Part shown: positions 1 through 12,500 of the stretch, in pieces
Layout: each line of letters opens with the position of its first letter
Position numbering within the stretch: the stretch's first letter is position 1
NCBI RefSeq assembly: GCF_027172205.1
Contig: NC_070607.1
Span: 20,312,069-20,376,068 of the forward strand
Length of the DNA: 64,000 nt
Origin: Podarcis raffonei
Taxonomy: Eukaryota; Chordata; Lepidosauria; Squamata; Lacertidae
Direction of reading: 5' to 3'
The notes under the pieces: model-generated
Seen by the model: the letters and a program-made list of their open reading frames with translations, nothing else
What the model was told of the DNA's origin: nothing
Databases searched by the model: none
Program-made: the position numbers and the translations under genes

Positions 1-626
1 ACTACTGCACGCCCCTTGCACTAACAGGAACATTGCATACCACCCACTGCTCTGAACCTTTTTATTATCCTAATCCTAAAAGACCTTTTCAGTGGGCATG
101 TCCTCATTTTGTTGTTATCTCCCAAAACTGCTAACCAAGGCCACTGTTTTCACATTTAGGTAAATTATTAAAAGGTTTTTTTCTAGAGCAGCCATTTCTG
201 GCAGATGGGAGGATAGAAGAGTATGATTATAAATGGTATCCTAGTTTTTACTTTGTTTTAACTGTTGATACACCAAACCTATATTGCTTTAGGATTGTCT
301 ATGCAGGGCTGTTTTAATGGATGACTGCTGTTTGTTGTGATTATATTGTTTCATATTATAAGCTGTTCTGGCGACATTAAGGAACCAAGTTGGTAGGAAG
401 AAATCCCAAAGAAAAAATACTTAAAGCAGCACTTGGAAGAAACTACACTATACAGAGTAATGTGGGGAAACACGTAATACTCTTGTCAGAATATTGTAGG
501 TTTTTTTAGTCATAACCAATCCCCTCACACCTGAAATATACAAAAGGCTCAAAGGTCATTATCCTGCCTGCTCCCATGGCTACAATAAAAAAATCAATGA
601 ATTTGCTACAATCAGTGAATACTTAC
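1..626 (-). other. STXBP3: STXBP3 intron 5 (partial)
   Basis: AT-rich intron sequence. I see no exon, RNA gene or recognisable repeat here. Confidence 0.7.
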
Positions 627-705
627 AGTCAGTAAAGTAGACATATGCTGCTTTGTACTTGCTGGATGATTTACTGACGAAGTCATTTATAAGCCCATCT
701 ACAGA
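627..705 (-). CDS. STXBP3: STXBP3 coding exon 5
   Basis: 79 nt between CAG and GTAAGT. It encodes SVDGLINDFVSKSSSKYKAA then YVYFTD and ends in phase 1. No further exon is readable in bases 1-626. Confidence 0.93.
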
Positions 706-3700
706 CTGAACAATTAAAACAGTACATTCTAAGTACAATTTCCATAATTGAGGAACTCTGTATATTTCCTTTTAAAGAAAGTACTAAAACAAAGATGAAC
801 AAGTCAAAATCTTGGGGGGGGGGGCGAACTGCTTTAATTAGCATAGAGAAAATTATTGGCAAACAAAACTTGTATCTATTTTATTAATATACAGATTTAT
901 AGGAAGTGTATTAAATGGACAGCAAATCATAAACAACATATCAATAGTGTATTTGGAAGATGCAGAAAAGACTGTATTTGAAATGTATGACTATAGTTTT
1001 TTCCAAACAAGCTATAATCAAACTGTGATTATGAGCCTGACTTGTTAACAAACCACAGTGTAAATCAGGCTTTCCCAAACTTCAGTTCACTGACGCCTTG
1101 ATGAGCTTATAGTTAAGAAACCCCAACCCAAATTCTTAGGAATGTAAATGAAATAGTCAATAAATATCAATATATAAACAACACTTATTAATTATTCATC
1201 ACCATTACTAGGAATCAAAGTGGAAAAAATAAGGAAGCAAAATAAGTGAATTTAATAATAATTTATCTTATCAAATGAGACGGGTTTGGTTTGCGAGTCT
1301 GAATCTTAAGTCACTGCATTCTGCTGTGTTGTTAAATACATCTTTTAAAATACAATGATTCTTCTTAACACGGGAGCTGCACTCCGTACATTCCCATGCC
1401 CTTTACTTCTGAGGCTCATCGTTCCCAAATAATTTTGTCGCACTATACCTCATAAACTTCTTTTCCACCCCAGATGCTTGTTGGCCCCCCAAGGGTCAAC
1501 ATTCTCTGTAATGCAGCACAAGTATGCTTGTGCTTTTCTGGAACTAACCCCATTGACAAAAAGATAATTACATAAAGTATAGCCCTTTCAAATAAAATTC
1601 TGATCTGCAATGACCACTGTTCCTCAGCAACTCTTTACTACTACCACACATTTCAATGAAGTAGTAACCTATGAACATTTTATCACATGGTAATTTTTTA
1701 AAATTTTATTCACAAGAAGATTAAGTCAAACTAACCAACAGGCTTAAAAACAACAACTAACCTTTGCTGTAGGTGTGATGAGATAAATGGCTTTCATGTT
1801 AGGGACTGGCTCACGGTTTTTATAAACATTCTCCACAACTACAAAATAAGATTTTTTTTTTTAAACTTCAGTATTTTATACATCTACATTTGCAAAAAGA
1901 ATAAAAAGTACATGATGGATCTCTGATTTGGCAAAACTCCATTTTCATGCTGGATCCCACTTTTCCTAATAATAATTCCAAGCCAACTCAAAACTTACAA
2001 TCAAAAGTAATAATTATATTAAATTAACAAAGCATGAAAAGAGCAAGATAAAACATATTATATAAGTCCTGCACTTGATCAACAATGTGAGAGGTGGCAA
2101 TGGGGGCCATAGGGGAAATCTAGGAAACTCCCACCCAACTCCCTACCTCCCACAGGGAGCACTACTGAATTCAGGCTCCCTTCCCTTGGAGCCCCTTCCA
2201 TTCTTAGAGGGGCAAATCTGGATCCAACCCAATAATTTTAAAAGAAGAACTTTAAAAGAAAAACTGCAGGTTGCAAGTACTTCCTTTTCTCTCATAGGGG
2301 AATGCTTCTAAGATGAAAGAAGCAAACAAATTGCTGAGCCACGTGAGTGTTATAATTAGGGTTTTCTATTTATCCTTTGGCAAAGACCAAAATGACCACA
2401 AGTCAAACCCAAACAGGCCTGAAATCAGTGATATGCTAATAAATTCAGGCATCAGTTAGCAAACTTAGTTTACAAAATAAGCACAGTACCGCAAACTGCA
2501 TGTAGTCTCACCACCTACAGGTGTTAAATAGATTTACATAATGTTTCTAATCAATCACTATTATGTAAACAGATTTTTAAATGTTAGTTTTATCATGGTA
2601 GTTTTTCAGGCACTTCCAGCTTTACACCACAGCTACTTTGTATCTGAGCTTTAGGATATGGCTGTTCATAGATTATAAAATTTAACAGCAAAATCCATTT
2701 TGGAAGTTATCACTTCCCACCACGCCTTCATTAAGCATGACTTTCCTTCTTCCCCCACTGTCAAATGTTTCAGAAAGCCGTAATATACTAGGAGCTACTG
2801 CCTTAGCTCGCTTCGCTGTCTCTCCATTCTGCCTTCAAAGTCTCGCTTTGTCCCCCCACAAGGCAACATGCAGTAAGGGCCAGTCACGAAGCTCCCCCAT
2901 CTCCAATTAGAGCAGCCTTACTTGCTCTTCCCTGCTGCCTACCAACAGGGCGGACAGCTTGCCCAAACCATGGGCCATGCAAGCTGCGGAGGAACAAGCA
3001 GGACAAGCTGGGGCAGCTCCCCAGCAGCCTTCCTGCTTTGCTGCTTTTTTCTTCCTCCTCAGTCTCTGATGCTGCTAAGTATGAAACGGGCATTGTTTGG
3101 TGTGAAGGTTTACAGCAGCAGGAGAGCAGGCAGTTGCTGGGGAACTGCCCCAGTCTGTCCTGCCTGTTCCTCTCTGTCTGTGTTTTTGTCATGATGCCAC
3201 CTAGTGGCAGCCATGAAAACTGTAGCATGATGACAATCCAACAACTATATTATAGCAGCAAGTCATTCTGTAATTAGCCATTCCCCTACCCACTGTTGTA
3301 GTTTGGAATACAAGCAGATTAACATTATGCCACCCCAAACCACAGAACCTTTAGCCCACATTCTCAGTGAGAGCACGACAAAAGCAACAACAACAACACA
3401 GAAAGATTAGAGAATGAGAAAAGAAACACGAAGTTAAAAGCAAGAATCAAGAGAAAAAACTTGTAACTGGTGTTCTTGGGATTCTTCCCACCCACCCAGG
3501 GCTTGTTCCCTGGTTACCTTCTGTCACTACCTACTGATCTGAAGAGCAGTAGGACTCTCCCTTTATAGTCTTATTCAAGTATGTCTTAAACAGGCACACA
3601 GTATGAGATACATCCCTAGAAATTCACCCATATCTGAACACAGTAATATATTCAAGTAAGGAAGGTAATCCGGTGCAAGCAGGCATTTAATACAGAATAC

Positions 3701-6700
3701 TCACAGTTCTAATATCCTATCTAATATGACTAACTTTCCTCATTAACTATGCTAACTCACTCAGCTCAAATTCTCCCTTTCTCTGTTTCACACACACACC
3801 TTTCAACTGTCATTTTGCAACACACATTCAAACTCCACCTGACATTCCATTCAACACCCCACCTGACAATTCTTCCATTCATTCCTCTGTTACAACCATA
3901 TACCAAAAGGATAAGAAACTCAATGAAGACAAAATTAAGAGATGGAAGTAACAAATCCAGCAGCAGAATGAGTAACAGAAAGAAGTGAGATGAAATTCAT
4001 GACTTTTTTGTTTAATAAGTTTCCACTGGATGTCCTCTGCAAATGCTGACAAAACAAGTTTCCCCATATGCCAGAATCCCAGAACTCTGTTTAAAAGGTA
4101 CTTACCAGTGATCCCTTCTGCTAATAAGTCTGTCATTTTACCACATGATGACAGAAGCTTTGTGGTGAAGTCATCTAGAAGAATTATCTGTATAAAAATG
4201 TTGAAGTAGTGCTTTAGAAAATTATATCCAATTGTAAGCTTCTTTATTGAAATTGGTTTTGATGCCTGGTTTTAAGACGAGAGCTTAATGATAAATCAAA
4301 ATCGTTGTACCTACTAAAATATTTATTTATAAAGTATATAATACTCCTCATTTCAGGTCCCAAGAACCCCTAGGAGCTTCCAAACATTAAATATAATATA
4401 AATCCTATAAACAACATGGCAGTATCAAAACAAACCATCACAAAAAAGAACACAACTATGTATTTTACAACAGCTTGATTTTTAACATTAATTTGCCTCA
4501 AAGTACTTCCTAAGTAACTAGATTTTCATTGCTTGCTGAAAGGTGAACAATAATTAACCCACATGGGTGTCTCCTGGAAAAAAGGTTCACAATTGTGGCA
4601 CCACAACCTGTAATGTGCTGCCTCTCATGCCCACTCACCTCACTTCTGAAAACAGAGGAACATGGAGCAGGGTCTCAAATACTGATCTGAGTGCCTATGT
4701 GGGAGCAGGCAATCCATTCAATATCCAAGTCCCTTACTGTTCCTGAGTTTTAAGAGTTAAACCAGGCCAGGACAATTCCACAATCAATGTAGATGTAATG
4801 ATATCAATGCAAAAGAAGCCCCAGCTAGAAGTCTGCTCACTGCATTTTGTGACAACTCTAGTTTTTGAACAGTTATCTTTTCCAAGGCAGTCCCTATAGT
4901 AACATATTGTTATCCCTCCTAAGTCCCGTGAGATATAAATAAAATATATAATGTTATCTGCATCAAGTCCGCATAATGTGAAGAGAAGGAAAAAAGAGAT
5001 GACACAATCAAAAAATTGCGCTAGAAATGGAACCAGTGTTAGAAACTGAGATATGAAAGCTAGGAGCTAAATGGCACCTTAAACCTAGGTTATGGGCACA
5101 ACAACGGAATGTCTAGGCATGCTTTTTTATAACAAGAATACAAAGCTGCAAATGAATGAACTGCAGCTAAAATATTATGTTCATTTTTCACATGGTCTAG
5201 TCCTTCTGCTCACCCCCTAATATTCTGAAGATGGTCTCTTTTCCAGTCTTCAGAGAGTAGCTGGAAGTGGGGAGGCAGAAAAAGGTCCTCCTTTTCTTCC
5301 ACACTCCAGTTTTAATCTGAAATCTTAGGCGCAATACTGCGCCCAGAGCTCAGAAACTCCTCGTGCTAATGAAATTCCCTGTCACAAAATGTGCCTAGAA
5401 CAATGGGAGTTTCGAGCACTGAATGGAACCACTGTGCTTACCAGTCCCCATCCTCTCTTCTGCCACAAAATGAAGATGCTTGACATATACAACTAGACAC
5501 TAAGGCACATTAAGGTATGGTGATCACATACTAAGGACACTGCAATACAGGCCTAATGAACTAATATATTTATGCCAAGGACTGCCAATGTGGGCATACA
5601 TGCACCCAGAGGGCTTCCCTGGCATCCACATGGCTTTTTACTGTATCTGAAGAGAGTTATATATCTTAGACAAGTGATTTGTTCCTTTGGTTAAGAAAAT
5701 TTTAGTTTACAAAATAAGATTAAAATATTAGATATGTTCTTCTTGAATGGTCAAAATATTTGAAGAAGTTATACTAACTGTTATGCTGAGATATGAATGG
5801 GCATTTTGCTTGTTCACAGAGCTCCCTATGCAACATCAGAAAATAAAATCCAGGAACTCGTCAATTAACCATAATTTCCTGTTACATCTACAGCAGGAAC
5901 TAGGCTTGCAGGCTTCAGAGCATTAAATGCATTGTTTGAACTTGGCTTGTTCCAAAGGTGGTTCAGACGAAACAGGAAACTATTGTTAATTAGAGGTTTT
6001 AAGCCAGTTTGTGCAAAGGGAAGAGGCACCACGAGAAAGCACAAGGCTTGCTTATATCTTGTCTTAATAAATAGAAATATGATTATCTGATTTTTCAAAA
6101 TAGTGTAGATGCATATCTCTGCAGCATTTCAGCAGTTCCCATTCAATTTAAATACTATGTTATTGAACAGTATATCCACATTTTCCTTTGACCCTGGATT
6201 GTGGGGATACACTGAAGCCCAAAGCAAACTTTTAAGTAGTCAAGGTCTTAGGTTCCAAGAAGTGCTTGGGGCGCAGCTCCTCTGAAATCAAAGAGCCTCT
6301 CATTTAAGCACACATGTACAAATTTAAAATCTGAGTGAAACTGTTTTAAGTATCATTGTTTCCTTAAAAGAGCTTATGGAACTGTGATATGGCTATCAGA
6401 TATGTAACCCTTCCAAAGGCCACCATTACTTGACTAGGAGATGCCTAGTCAAGTACGTTGTGTAAGTGGTGGATGAACTACTATACAGTATTTGATAGAG
6501 GCAATTAAAAAAGATTAAACTTACCTTCCATTCCTCTTCTTTCCTACAGTCATCAAATACTGCTGCTTTTAGCTCTGAAAAAGAAATCCAGCAGTTAAAA
6601 TAGCAGCACTGTAACAATGTGACGTAATCTAGCTCTGTAAGGAAAAAGCCTGACAGTTCAAACAACTAATTTCATTTCAACAAAAAACTGACATTTTTAT

Positions 6701-9700
6701 ACAATGTGTTTGCTAATGGTACAAGCTGAAAAGAACATGGCAGCAAAACATTAAAATGAAGTATGTAGAGTAACATTTCAGAACCAGAAATATAAACAAC
6801 TCCTTAGATGTCTCCTAACTGCAAAGGATGTGGCACATGACTATTTTCCTCTCTGCACATCTGAACTTAAAAAAAGCAAACTGAAACCCACACACTCATC
6901 AGGAAGTTCTCCACCTGCAAGACTGCTTCTGTCTCTAATGTATCTATATTTGCAAATTTTGTTTATTTTTAAAGTATTAATATGGTTACTACTGCTGCAA
7001 GTGCAATACTAAACCAAGGGTGTGATTTTTTAATGGAAAAAAGACATGAGAAATGGTACTTAAACTGGTGATAGAGTTGTGTAATTTATTTTTTTAATGT
7101 GTTATACGGTGGTACCTCGGATTACATACGCTTCAGGTTACAGACTCCACTAACCCAGAAATAGTGCTTCATGTTAAGAACGTTGCTTCAGGATGAGAAC
7201 AGAAATCATGCTCTGGCGGTGCAGCAGCAGCAGGAGGCCCCATTAGCTAAAGTGGTGCTTCAGGTTAAGAACAGTTTCAGGCTAAGAATGGACCTCCGGA
7301 ACAAATTAAGTACTTAACCTGAGGTACCACTATACTAGTACGTACAGCAAAGACAGCTCACTCAATGTGTTAGGTATTTTTCATAAAATAAGTTACTGCT
7401 TTCTAATGCCAACAGCCCACAACAGCATGTTCACTCTTCTCTGCTGCAGATGTGCTTCCTGCTCTATTATTCAATAATTTTCTTGAGTCATTCTCAAGGC
7501 CCAATTTTTTAGTTGAATGTGGAGTCTGAATTTTCATACCAAAGAAAGCCTTAATAAAGGCTATCACCTCCTCTTCCCCGCAGCATTTATAGACAATTAT
7601 GCATTGTGGGAAAATTCAACTACCTACAGTATTTTATTCAACAAGAACACCAATAGGAAGTTGGTGAAGACAAGTCATGACTATTATCTTAAGGTTCCTA
7701 GCCATACAACCATATGCATGTCCACTAAGGAATATGTTCCACTGAATTCAATGGGAATTAATCCCAAGTAATTGTGTACAGGATTGTATCCTTAGTCTGT
7801 CCAGCTACAACAGTATTGCATTCTAGCCCAGAGGCTCAGCACCATCTGCTTCCATCTCCCAATTGGAGCACTTCCAGCAAGATTTGTTTAGCTATTACAC
7901 TAAACCAGAGCTTTCCACTAAACCTGAATACTGGCCACCACCGCCACCCCCACACAACCAATCCCCCAGTCTTCCTAGTGACATACACAAAGCTGGGGAA
8001 TTGGTTGAAGCAAACCTTCATCCCTCTCTAAGAGTCAGTATGTGTGTCTTGTCTAACACTAACTTCCATATATTGGAGCAATATAGAACAGGGAAAAAGT
8101 AAACAGGAGGAAATAAGGTCAGAGTGAGTAGAAAAAAACTGCTTCTTCCCCCAAACATACATACAGTGGTACCTTGGGTTAAGAACTTAATTCGTTCTGG
8201 AGGTCCGTTCTTAATCTGAAACTGTTCTTAACCTGAAGCACCACTTTAGCTAATGGGGCTTCCCGCCGCTGCTGCGCAATTTCTGTTCTCATCCTGAAGC
8301 AAAGTTCTTAACCCGAGGTACTATTTCTGGGTTAGCGGAGTCTGTAACCTGAAGCGCCGGTAACCTGAAGTGTCTGTAACCCGAGGTACCACTGTATTAT
8401 ACTTCTTTAAGAGTTTTTATTATATTTTTATTGTATTATATTTATGAATAATAGTAACTATATAAGGCAGGTATGAGTCTGTTCTCTGCCACTTTAAACA
8501 GTGCTGAAAGCTAAGAGAGAATATTATGAAAATGATATACAGGTGGTACATGACACCAGTTAAGCTTGCAAAAATTTATCATGTGTCTGATAATAAATGT
8601 TGGAAATGTAAAGAGAATGAAGGTACATTCTTTCACCTTTGGTGGACGTGCCCAAGGATTAAGGCTTTCTGGGAGATGATCTATAATGAAATGAAAAAGG
8701 TATTTAAATATACCTTCCTGAAGAAACCAGAGGCCTTTCTCCTGGGCATGGTCGGCCAATTGGTGCCAAAGAAGGATAGAACTTTCTTTATGTACGCTAC
8801 AACAGCAGCAAGAATACTCATCGCAAAGTTTTGGAAGACACAAGATTTACCCACCTTGGAAAAATGGCAGATGAAAGTGATAGACTATATGGAACTGGCA
8901 GAAATGACTAGCAGAATCCGAGACCAGGGAGAAGAGTTGGTGGAAGAAGATTGGAAGAAATTTAAAGACTACTTGCAGAAACATTGTAAAATTAATGAAT
9001 GTTAAAATGATGTCGGATTGAAATGAAGCGGCCTTAGCAACAAGGTTAATAAGAATATGTAAAAATGGATTGATAACGGATGAAAACATAAAGTTATAAT
9101 ATGTTGAGATATAGAATTAAGATAAAGATAAAGAGGGTAAGGATTTGCTGAACTAACCATGTGAACGGGAATACAAAAAAGGGAGGTGTGAGGAGGTCGG
9201 GGAAATAAGTAAATGAAATTTAAGATATGAAAAGACTGGTTTATTTTTAACTATCTTCTATCTATTTTTTCTGTATTTTTTATTTTTTTATTTTTTATTT
9301 TTTTCTATGTATTTTTGTATTTTTGTATTTTCCTTTTTTACTTTGTAACTCTCTTCTTTTTGTAAAACCTTAATAAATATCTTTTTTTAAAAAAAAAATA
9401 AACAGTGCTGAAAGCTACTGCATTTTTGTATGAAAACTCTTCTCCAAGGATTCTTACTCCAGAAACCCTCTGACTCAGAGCTATTATTAACAATGATTCA
9501 AAGGTTTTATCTCCAACAGGAACCTATAGCCTCTTTTAATCACAAAAACTTTTTGTAAATCAAAGAGTAATGACTTCCTTATACTGTAGTCTAAACTTGT
9601 TTCAAAGTTTGCAATGCATGAAGCATTTTTAAATTATTTTTATTACCTTTTCAGCTATACAGTCTGTAATCAATCACAGAACATTCAAATAAAACTCTTT

Positions 9701-10844
9701 AAAAACACTGTATGAAGTACAGTGGCTTCATGTTCACAATCAGCTTATGTTACACCTTGTATTATGATGCACCGCTACCAGTAACTACTGATGTTTCCAT
9801 ATCACTTACTATACAAGATATACATTTTTCAAGGTCCCTAGTCAAAGATGAATGCACCCTTCAAATAACCACAATCATTCTGTTTCAGAAAACTCTGTAT
9901 TCTAATGTAATGAAATAATGATGTATTTGGTAATAGAAAAACTTTTGATGGTGGATCACAGAAAATATCCTGCCCCTTATGCCCCCAAACATCTGCTCCA
10001 TTTATTCTTAAACACATGCAGAGACAAAAAGAGGAACATTAAATCACAACAGAAGTAAAATTTGGAAACAGAAAACAACGGTTACAATCATCTTGAGGTC
10101 ATTATGAGTTGAAAGTGAAAGGTCCAAAGGTAAGTCATAACACAAACTGCCATTGTGCTTGCTTGCTTTTTCTTGACAGGAAAAAAAAACTAAGTTTCAA
10201 AAAAATGATATATTTGAGCCACATATTGTACAAAGCTAAGAAACGATATACAGTACAGTATATTGAAATAAATGGGCTGTCCTTCTGGTTGCAAATTATA
10301 CCACCTCTTTTTCTTCACCCATTCTAGGATTGACAACTGCTACCTGCATCCTATAAAACATAGTGCTTGAAGGGATTTTCACCGCTTGTACAGCACCCCG
10401 AACAACAAAAATGCTTTATAGTCTTCATATCGCATCACTCAGCCCTTCAGCAGCCTTGATTCCATTTTAATTTTAAACATTTCCTTAAATCTGAAGATCT
10501 CTTAAAAGGGAATCCTATTTTTATTCTCAACCATGATGTGAGGCAAATTAAATAGCGAGTAAATTATATCCAGTAAGCACAGGTCCAAAACCCAACACTC
10601 AATCCATTCACACTGCCTCCCAGGTGTTACCGACCAGGACTAGAAATGTGGCCCCCAACAATGTACCTTCCCAGCCCCACCCTCTCCTCATCCTTCTGCA
10701 AGTGTGTGTGTGTGGGGGGGGAATTATGGACGGCTGGACTTTAAACTGGGGCGCAGGATAAAAAACATACATTCAGCCACAATAACCTTGGGCTATTTTG
10801 CCACCTAACTAACTCCTCATGGTTCATTTCTTTAAAACACATAT

Positions 10845-10876
<32 letters not shown>

Positions 10877-11478
10877 GACTAGAAATCCTTTCATGCCCAA
10901 CGAAATGAAAATCCATGTAAGGAAGGGGGCTGGGAATCCTTACATGCAACCCAACGAAATGAAAATCCACCGTAGGGCGACACCTGCTCGCGTGCGAGAG
11001 ATGAAAGTCGTCTTTCCCCGCTCCTTAAAACGCCGCCCGGTATACAGAAACGTAGCAAGTGAAGCATTTCCAGGCGTGCAGATAAAAAGAGTGGGAAAGA
11101 ACTGCTTCACCTCATTTTTCTCGCACGTCAGGATGCCGTTACGGGCACAGGTCAGGATCGGGGGTTGCCTCGCTGCCCTCCACACACACAAGCCGACCAA
11201 TGCCGCCACCCTCGCGCCTTGCACGACCCACGCACCCACCCGCCAGCCTCCCCTCCGTTTTCCCGTGACAGCGGGAGGGCAGACGGCGGAGGAGGAGGCC
11301 TCCCTCACAGCCGCTGCCGGGCAAGAGGGGAGCGGGCTGGCTCTGCCTCTACGCCCTACCCCGGCGGGAGAAAAAGAAGCGCGGGGCGTGAGAGAGAGAG
11401 ATGTGGCGACAGCACCCGGCACTCACTTTGCCACACCAGGCTCTTCAGCCCCCGGTCCCCGCTCGCAGCCGGCGCCAT
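627..11478 (-). CDS. STXBP3: STXBP3 (Munc18c), 5' part: coding exons 1-5
   Basis: Sec1/Munc18 family protein that binds syntaxin-4 and controls SNARE-mediated exocytosis (GLUT4 vesicles, secretory granules) at the plasma membrane. Five minus-strand exons (11478-11427, 6574-6525, 4187-4106, 1838-1762, 705-627) join in phase to give the first 113 residues, part of SM domain 1. They start MAPAASGDRGLKSLVWQK and run through FDDCRKEEEWK, MTDLLAEGIT, VVENVYKNREPV and KYKAAYVYFTD, all close to what I recall of human STXBP3. Every exon has AG/GT borders. The start ATG has A at -3 and G at +4 and lies in a CpG island. The family protein is about 590 aa, so about four fifths of the gene lies beyond the left edge; this is an edge effect, not truncation. 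Identification is firm because paralogues STXBP1 and STXBP2 differ in the N-terminal residues. Confidence 0.96.
706..1761 (-). other. STXBP3: STXBP3 intron 4
   Basis: Intron sequence with a run of G at about 813-823. No repeat family is recognised. Confidence 0.7.
1762..1838 (-). CDS. STXBP3: STXBP3 coding exon 4
   Basis: 77 nt between TAG and GTTAGT. It encodes VVENVYKNREPVPNMKAIYL then ITPTAK and ends in phase 0. Confidence 0.95.
2989..3172. repeat. Imperfect long inverted repeat in STXBP3 intron 3
   Basis: Arms at about 2989-3045 and 3114-3172 are reverse complements with a few mismatches, separated by about 68 bp. Both arms hold GAGGAACA, CTGGGGCAG and CCTGCT blocks. The sequence is much more GC-rich than the surrounding intron and the stretch holds overlapping short open frames that look incidental. 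It may be a foldback element or a MITE of a family I do not recognise. Confidence 0.7.
4106..4187 (-). CDS. STXBP3: STXBP3 coding exon 3
   Basis: 82 nt between CAG and GTAAGT. It encodes IILLDDFTTKLLSSCGKM followed by TDLLAEGIT and ends in phase 1. Confidence 0.95.
4188..6524 (-). other. STXBP3: STXBP3 intron 2
   Basis: About 2.3 kb of mostly AT-rich intron. Apart from a small perfect hairpin near its left-hand gene border at 6427-6455, I recognise no repeat or gene in it. Confidence 0.6.
6427..6455. repeat. Perfect 12-bp hairpin
   Basis: TACTTGACTAGG at 6427-6438 and CCTAGTCAAGTA at 6444-6455 are exact reverse complements around the 5-nt loop AGATG. It lies about 70 bp downstream, in STXBP3 direction, of the exon 2 donor. 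Confidence 0.85.
6525..6574 (-). CDS. STXBP3: STXBP3 coding exon 2
   Basis: 50 nt between TTTCAG and GTAAGT. It encodes KLKAAVFDDCRKEEEWK and takes the frame from phase 1 to phase 0. Confidence 0.95.
7107..7332 (+). mobile_element. TA-flanked MITE, family A, copy 1
   Basis: 226-bp non-autonomous DNA element starting CGGTGGTACCTCGG and ending AGGTACCACTA, with TA on both sides (7105-7106, 7333-7334). The terminus resembles Tc1/mariner elements of the pogo/Tigger kind; that placement is from memory. It has one unit of the 16-bp TTACATACGCTTCAGG motif next to the left end. Confidence 0.88.
8164..8394 (-). mobile_element. TA-flanked MITE, family A, copy 2
   Basis: 231-bp copy in the opposite orientation to copy 1, with CAGTGGTACC and GGTACCACTG ends and TA on both sides. 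It has two of the 16-bp subterminal units, one diverged. Confidence 0.9.
8495..9417 (+). mobile_element. 5'-truncated L1 LINE insertion with 19-bp target-site duplication
   Basis: The L1 body runs from 8514 to 9398. It keeps the C-terminal end of ORF2 as an open frame of 159 codons after ATG 8526 (also open from 8514), stop at 9005. The frame contains KCWKCKE-type and FFHLWWTCPRIKAFWE motifs typical of the L1 ORF2 cysteine-rich tail. A T-rich 3' UTR and an A-rich tail follow. The perfect 19-bp repeat TAAACAGTGCTGAAAGCTA flanks it at 8495-8513 and 9399-9417. An open remnant and a perfect duplication mean a fairly recent insertion. It lies antisense in STXBP3 intron 1. Confidence 0.95.
10846..10876. 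repeat. (CAGA)n microsatellite
   Basis: About seven tandem CAGA units in STXBP3 intron 1, followed directly by a diverged duplication at 10884-10970. Confidence 0.9.
10884..10970. repeat. Two-copy tandem duplication
   Basis: Two copies of a unit of about 50 bp share AATCCTT, CATGC and CAACGAAATGAAAATCCA. They lie between the CAGA repeat and the STXBP3 CpG island. Confidence 0.75.
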
Positions 11479-11800
11479 CTTGCTTCTTCCCCTGCCCCCG
11501 CGACGCGACGGGAGGGGGGGGAAATGCCGCACTCTGAGGGAGAAGGCGAGCGCCGCTGTCCTTCGGCGCGGCGCCCCGCCCTCTTCACCAAGGCCACGCC
11601 CCTAGCCTTGCAGGTCCGCCGCCGCCTTTCCGCTGAGCTTGCGTGCTACGGGCGTACGTGCTCCCAGCAGAAACTGGCGAGCGCGGAAAAGGGGCGGGTC
11701 CGTCCTCGCGCCGCGATCCTCCTCTGCAGAGCTTAAGGCGCGCCCAGCTCCCATTGGCTTCAGAGGGAGCTTAAGGCGCGCCCCTGACTCTGCGCCGTAC
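10970..11800 (-). promoter_or_regulatory. STXBP3: CpG island and STXBP3 promoter
   Basis: GC-rich stretch full of CpG around STXBP3 exon 1. Two GCTTAAGGCGCGCCC motifs occur at about 11731 and 11770. No TATA box is obvious, as expected for a broadly expressed gene. The exact transcription start cannot be read. Long open frames on both strands here come from base composition. Confidence 0.8.
11427..11478 (-). CDS. STXBP3: STXBP3 coding exon 1
   Basis: 52 nt from ATG at 11478 to a GTGAGT donor (CAAA|gtgagt). It encodes MAPAASGDRGLKSLVWQ and ends in phase 1. Confidence 0.95.
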
Positions 11801-12309
11801 CCCCCCTCTCCCCCTGTGTGGAAAATGGTTTTCTCTCTAAAAGGAGTAGAAAGAATTCTCAAGAGAAGGAACTGGCTCCGTTATAGTCTAAAAAGGTAGT
11901 TGTGTTTGTTCCTCTTTCCAAAGGGTCTGCCCCCCCCCGTTATTCTGGCACCTTTAATATATATATATATATATTTAAAGGAATCAGCTACATCTTGCAC
12001 CTGATGGACTCTAGCCTATTTAAAAGCAAAATTCGTTAATAAAAACATTTTTTTAAAAATAAGCATCTCACGCTGTAATAAGTGTCACAGGTGCTACAAG
12101 AATCGTTTTCGTTTGATACTATGGGGTAGGAAGGAGTGAAAGGTGTATTTTCAACTGTGACCCATGGAAGGTCACACTCCCAGTTTGTAATCTAGGGCGT
12201 GAAAGTCGACACAAGCACTTTGGATCAATAGTGTTTATTATAAACGGGGAAAGGTCATGCCTTTCCCCAAGCATGCAAAACCCCTTATAGAGCCATATTC
12301 CTAGGCAGG

Positions 12310-12500
12310 AAGTGATACATGACCCTCCAACCCTTCAATTTTATGTAAATTTATATAAGTGCAAGGATGCTTCTCATGCCTTCCAACATTTCTCCGATGA
12401 AAATAGGGATGCCCTAAGGAAAAGCAGAACATTCCAGGGTCAAATCAGAAACCAAGATGGCTTCTGTAAATCCAGGGCTCTCGGATTCACCTACACTTGT
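12310..12500. repeat. Interspersed repeat relic
   Basis: Contains ACATTTCTCCGATGAAAA and TTCTGTAAATCC blocks that I recognise as part of a common squamate short repeat. The left end is CCCTCCAACCC; the right end is not readable. It lies in the STXBP3-FNDC7 intergenic region. Confidence 0.5.

Noticed and set aside
8526-9005. 159-codon frame as a host gene
   Set aside because: It is the ORF2 C-terminus of a truncated L1 with poly(A) end and target duplication.
10893-11605. Long open frames of 214, 160 and 146 codons on both strands
   Set aside because: They lie in the STXBP3 CpG island, overlap each other in several frames and have GC-driven composition; no domain is recognised.
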